Positions 5,668-7,301 of a stretch of 7,301 bases of DNA are shown piece after piece. Position 1 is the first letter of the stretch, and each line of letters starts with the position of its first letter. Location of the stretch: the NCBI GenBank assembly GCA_007127495.1, contig SKZG01000273.1, forward strand, positions 1 to 7,301, given 5' to 3'. The notes beneath the pieces are model-generated. The model was not told the DNA's origin. It did no database searches and worked only from the letters and a program-made list of their open reading frames with translations. Made by a program: the position numbers and the translations under genes. The stretch comes from Planctomycetales bacterium. Lineage in GTDB: Bacteria; Planctomycetota; Planctomycetia; Pirellulales; Thermoguttaceae.

Positions 5668-6294
5668 ATGGCGCGAAAAACCGGACCCGTCTGCCGAATG
5701 TGCCGCCGCGAAGGCATGAAGCTGTTTCTCAAAGGCACTCGGTGCGATACCCCCAAGTGCGCAATCGAACGGCGAGATTCCCCGCCCGGCATGCAGTCGA
5801 GCCGCCGTGGCAAACCGACCGACTACGGAATCCACCTGCGCGAAAAGCAGAAGGTGAAGAACTACTACGGAGTGCTTGAACGGCAGTTCCGCAAGTATTT
5901 CCAGATGGCGCAGCGCACCCGCGGCGATACCGGCGAGGCCCTCATGACGCTCCTCGAACGCCGGCTGGACAACATCGTGTGCCGGCTGGGGTTCGGTCCT
6001 TCGCGGTCGCAGGCGAGGCAGTTGATCTGCCACGGCCACGTCACCGTCAATGGCGGCCGGGTAGACATCCCCAGCTACCTGATTCGCCCCGGCGACGTGA
6101 TTCGCGTGAAAAGCCGTCCCAAGAGCCTTCAGGCCGTACAAACCAACCTGGCGGAACCGGGGCACGAGGTCCCGGAGTTTCTCTCGCTGGTGGCGGGAGA
6201 GGCGCCCGAAGGCCACATCGTCCGTTTGCCGGAGGCCGGCGATGTTTCCATCCCCGTTCAAACTCAACTGATCGTCGAGCTTTGCTCCAAATAG
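5668..6294 (+). CDS. rpsD: 30S ribosomal protein S4
   Basis: S4 is a primary 16S rRNA-binding protein that starts assembly of the small-subunit body and, in E. coli, represses the alpha operon translationally. The 208-residue product has the usual length. The N-terminal zinc site is complete: Cys9, Cys12, Cys26 and Cys31, the same spacing as in the zinc-bound Thermus S4. The segment NYYGVLERQFRKYF (65-78) is the conserved helix, and the S4 RNA-binding domain runs from about 98 to 152 (ERRLDNIVCRLGFGPSRSQARQLI, then GHVTVNGGRVDIPSYLIRPGD). A strong ribosome binding site, GGGAGG at 5656-5661, lies six bases before the ATG. The position between rpsK and rpoA is the classical alpha-operon place. 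Whether S4 also represses this operon cannot be told; I saw no obvious copy of the E. coli pseudoknot, but a fold search would be needed. Confidence 0.97.
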   Translation: MARKTGPVCRMCRREGMKLFLKGTRCDTPKCAIERRDSPPGMQSSRRGKPTDYGIHLREKQKVKNYYGVLERQFRKYFQMAQRTRGDTGEALMTLLERRLDNIVCRLGFGPSRSQARQLICHGHVTVNGGRVDIPSYLIRPGDVIRVKSRPKSLQAVQTNLAEPGHEVPEFLSLVAGEAPEGHIVRLPEAGDVSIPVQTQLIVELCSK

Positions 6295-6316
6295 CGGGCA
6301 CCTAACCCCGTTTTTT
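6295..6316 (+). terminator. Weak hairpin plus T-run between rpsD and rpoA
   Basis: CGGG (6295-6298) pairs with CCCG (6307-6310) around an eight-base loop, and TTTTTT follows at 6311-6316. The stem begins right after the rpsD stop and can gain a G-U and an A-U pair. This has the layout of a weak intrinsic terminator or attenuator, which might lower rpoA transcription relative to the ribosomal genes. The stem is short, so it may also be chance. Confidence 0.3.
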
Positions 6317-6351
6317 GTCATCGCCGTACATTTCCCGACCGGAGGCCCCAC

Positions 6352-7301
6352 ATGCGTATTCGATGGCGCGGACTCGAACTGCCCAGCCAAGTCATTGTCG
6401 AACGCGAATCCCTGACCGTTTCCCACGGAAAGTTCATCGTCGAGCCCTTCGAGCGAGGCTACGGCGTCACGATTGGCAACAGCCTTCGCCGGATTCTGCT
6501 GAGCAGCCTGGAAGGCTCCGCCGTAACCCAAATCAAGATCCATGGGGCGCAGCACGAGTTCACCACCCTGCCCGGCGTGGTCGAAGACGTGACCGACATT
6601 GTCCTGAACGTCAAGTCGCTCATCGTGAAGAACCACAGCGAACAGACGCGCGTGATTCGCATCGAGAAAGACGAGCGCGGCGTGGTCAAGGGGGCCGACG
6701 TCATCACCGACGAGCAGGTCGAAGTGGTTAACAAGGACCACGTCATCGCCACCTTGACCGACGACGTCCCCTTCCAGTTGGAAATGGTTGTCGAGAACGG
6801 GCGCGGCTACGTGTCCGCCGGCGAACACACGCCCGAGGCCCAGGAAATCGGGATCATTCCCATCGACGCCGCGTTCAGTCCCATCGTTCGGGTCCGATAC
6901 GAGGTGGAGGAAACGCGGGTTGGCCAGAAGACCAATTACGACAGACTGATTCTGGAAATCTGGACCGACGGCTCCGTCTCGCCGGAGATGGCCATGGTCG
7001 AGGCGGCCAAGATTTTGCGCAAACACCTCAACCCCTTTGTGCAATACAATCAACTCGGCCCCATGATCCACAGCGAAGCTCGGGTACCGGGCGCAGCCAG
7101 CCCCGATTTGGCCCTCGAAGCCAAGCTGTCGATGAGCCTCGCCGAGTTGGACCTTTCGGTGCGGGCTTCCAACTGCCTGGAAACCGAGGGGATCAACACG
7201 GTGCGCGGACTCGTGACCCGAAGCGAAGACGAACTGCTCGAGTTCCGCAACTTCGGTGAGACGACCCTCACCGAGGTGCGCGAGAAACTGGCCGATATCG
7301 G
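6352..7301 (+). CDS. rpoA: DNA-directed RNA polymerase subunit alpha (3' end missing)
   Basis: The alpha subunit dimerises to start RNA polymerase assembly, and its C-terminal domain binds UP elements and activators. The frame is open from ATG 6352 to the window edge, 316 complete codons, so perhaps 15-30 residues are missing. GGAGG (6341-6345) lies six bases before the start. The N-terminal domain has [29 protein letters not shown] (31-59), the dimerisation and assembly core, plus GRGY (150-153) and a [19 protein letters not shown] block (197-215). A linker of about 25 residues leads to the C-terminal domain from about 262. There Arg271, Asn274, Cys275 and Gly302 match E. coli Arg265, Asn268, Cys269 and Gly296, but the Lys271, Lys298 and Ser299 positions are Glu277, Thr304 and Thr305. 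It follows rpsD by 57 bases; rplQ is expected next but is outside the window. Confidence 0.97.
   Translation, partial: MRIRWRGLELPSQVIVERESLTVSHGKFIVEPFERGYGVTIGNSLRRILLSSLEGSAVTQIKIHGAQHEFTTLPGVVEDVTDIVLNVKSLIVKNHSEQTRVIRIEKDERGVVKGADVITDEQVEVVNKDHVIATLTDDVPFQLEMVVENGRGYVSAGEHTPEAQEIGIIPIDAAFSPIVRVRYEVEETRVGQKTNYDRLILEIWTDGSVSPEMAMVEAAKILRKHLNPFVQYNQLGPMIHSEARVPGAASPDLALEAKLSMSLAELDLSVRASNCLETEGINTVRGLVTRSEDELLEFRNFGETTLTEVREKLADI

Noticed and set aside
4810..7071. A 753-codon open frame on the minus strand opposite rpsM, rpsK, rpsD and rpoA
   Set aside because: It is antisense to four certain essential genes and its translation shows no recognisable domain. Long antisense frames are common in GC-rich coding DNA. 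Its passage through three spacers and a frame change at rpsK is curious but still fits chance.
1..7301. A hidden accessory system, mobile element or defence genes
   Set aside because: Every gene-sized stretch is accounted for by conserved spc/alpha operon genes; no transposase, integrase, direct-repeat array or foreign-looking composition is visible.

Overview
The window is a stretch of a bacterial ribosomal-protein super-operon, the distal part of the spc operon running into the alpha operon. All genes are on the + strand, in the order rplF (last codons only) - rplR - rpsE - rplO - secY - adk - map - rpmJ - rpsM - rpsK - rpsD - rpoA (cut by the right edge). The DNA is GC-rich. The protein styles suggest Planctomycetota, probably a Pirellulales-type lineage: S13 begins [12 protein letters not shown], Adk is the short-LID form, S4 and L36 keep their zinc-binding cysteines, and rpmD (L30) and infA (IF-1) are missing from their usual slots. 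The taxonomic call rests on memory of family sequences, not on a search.

Left part (1-1588): the end of L6, then L18, S5 and L15. The rplF-rplR and rplR-rpsE spacers are unusually long for this operon (83 and about 90-105 bases) and carry GC-rich hairpins without U-tracts. S5 and L15 overlap by ATGA, so no rpmD gene fits between them.

Middle (1641-4428): SecY (translocon channel), Adk and Map (methionine aminopeptidase) are closely packed. SecY and adk are three bases apart. Map most probably starts at a GTG preceded by AGGAG.

Right part (4429-7301): a 179-base gap without infA holds a plausible sigma70-type promoter (TTGTGG, 18 bases, TATACT). It is followed by L36 (37 aa), S13, S11, S4 and the RNA polymerase alpha subunit. 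Three near-identical 15-base repeats lie directly before rpsM, and the last one supplies its Shine-Dalgarno site.

Together the genes make parts of both ribosomal subunits, the membrane secretion channel, nucleotide-balance and N-terminal-processing enzymes, and the platform subunit of RNA polymerase. I see no mobile element, CRISPR array, tRNA or rRNA gene, and no new biological system. The unusual material lies in the spacers and in the substituted DNA-binding face of the alpha C-terminal domain.
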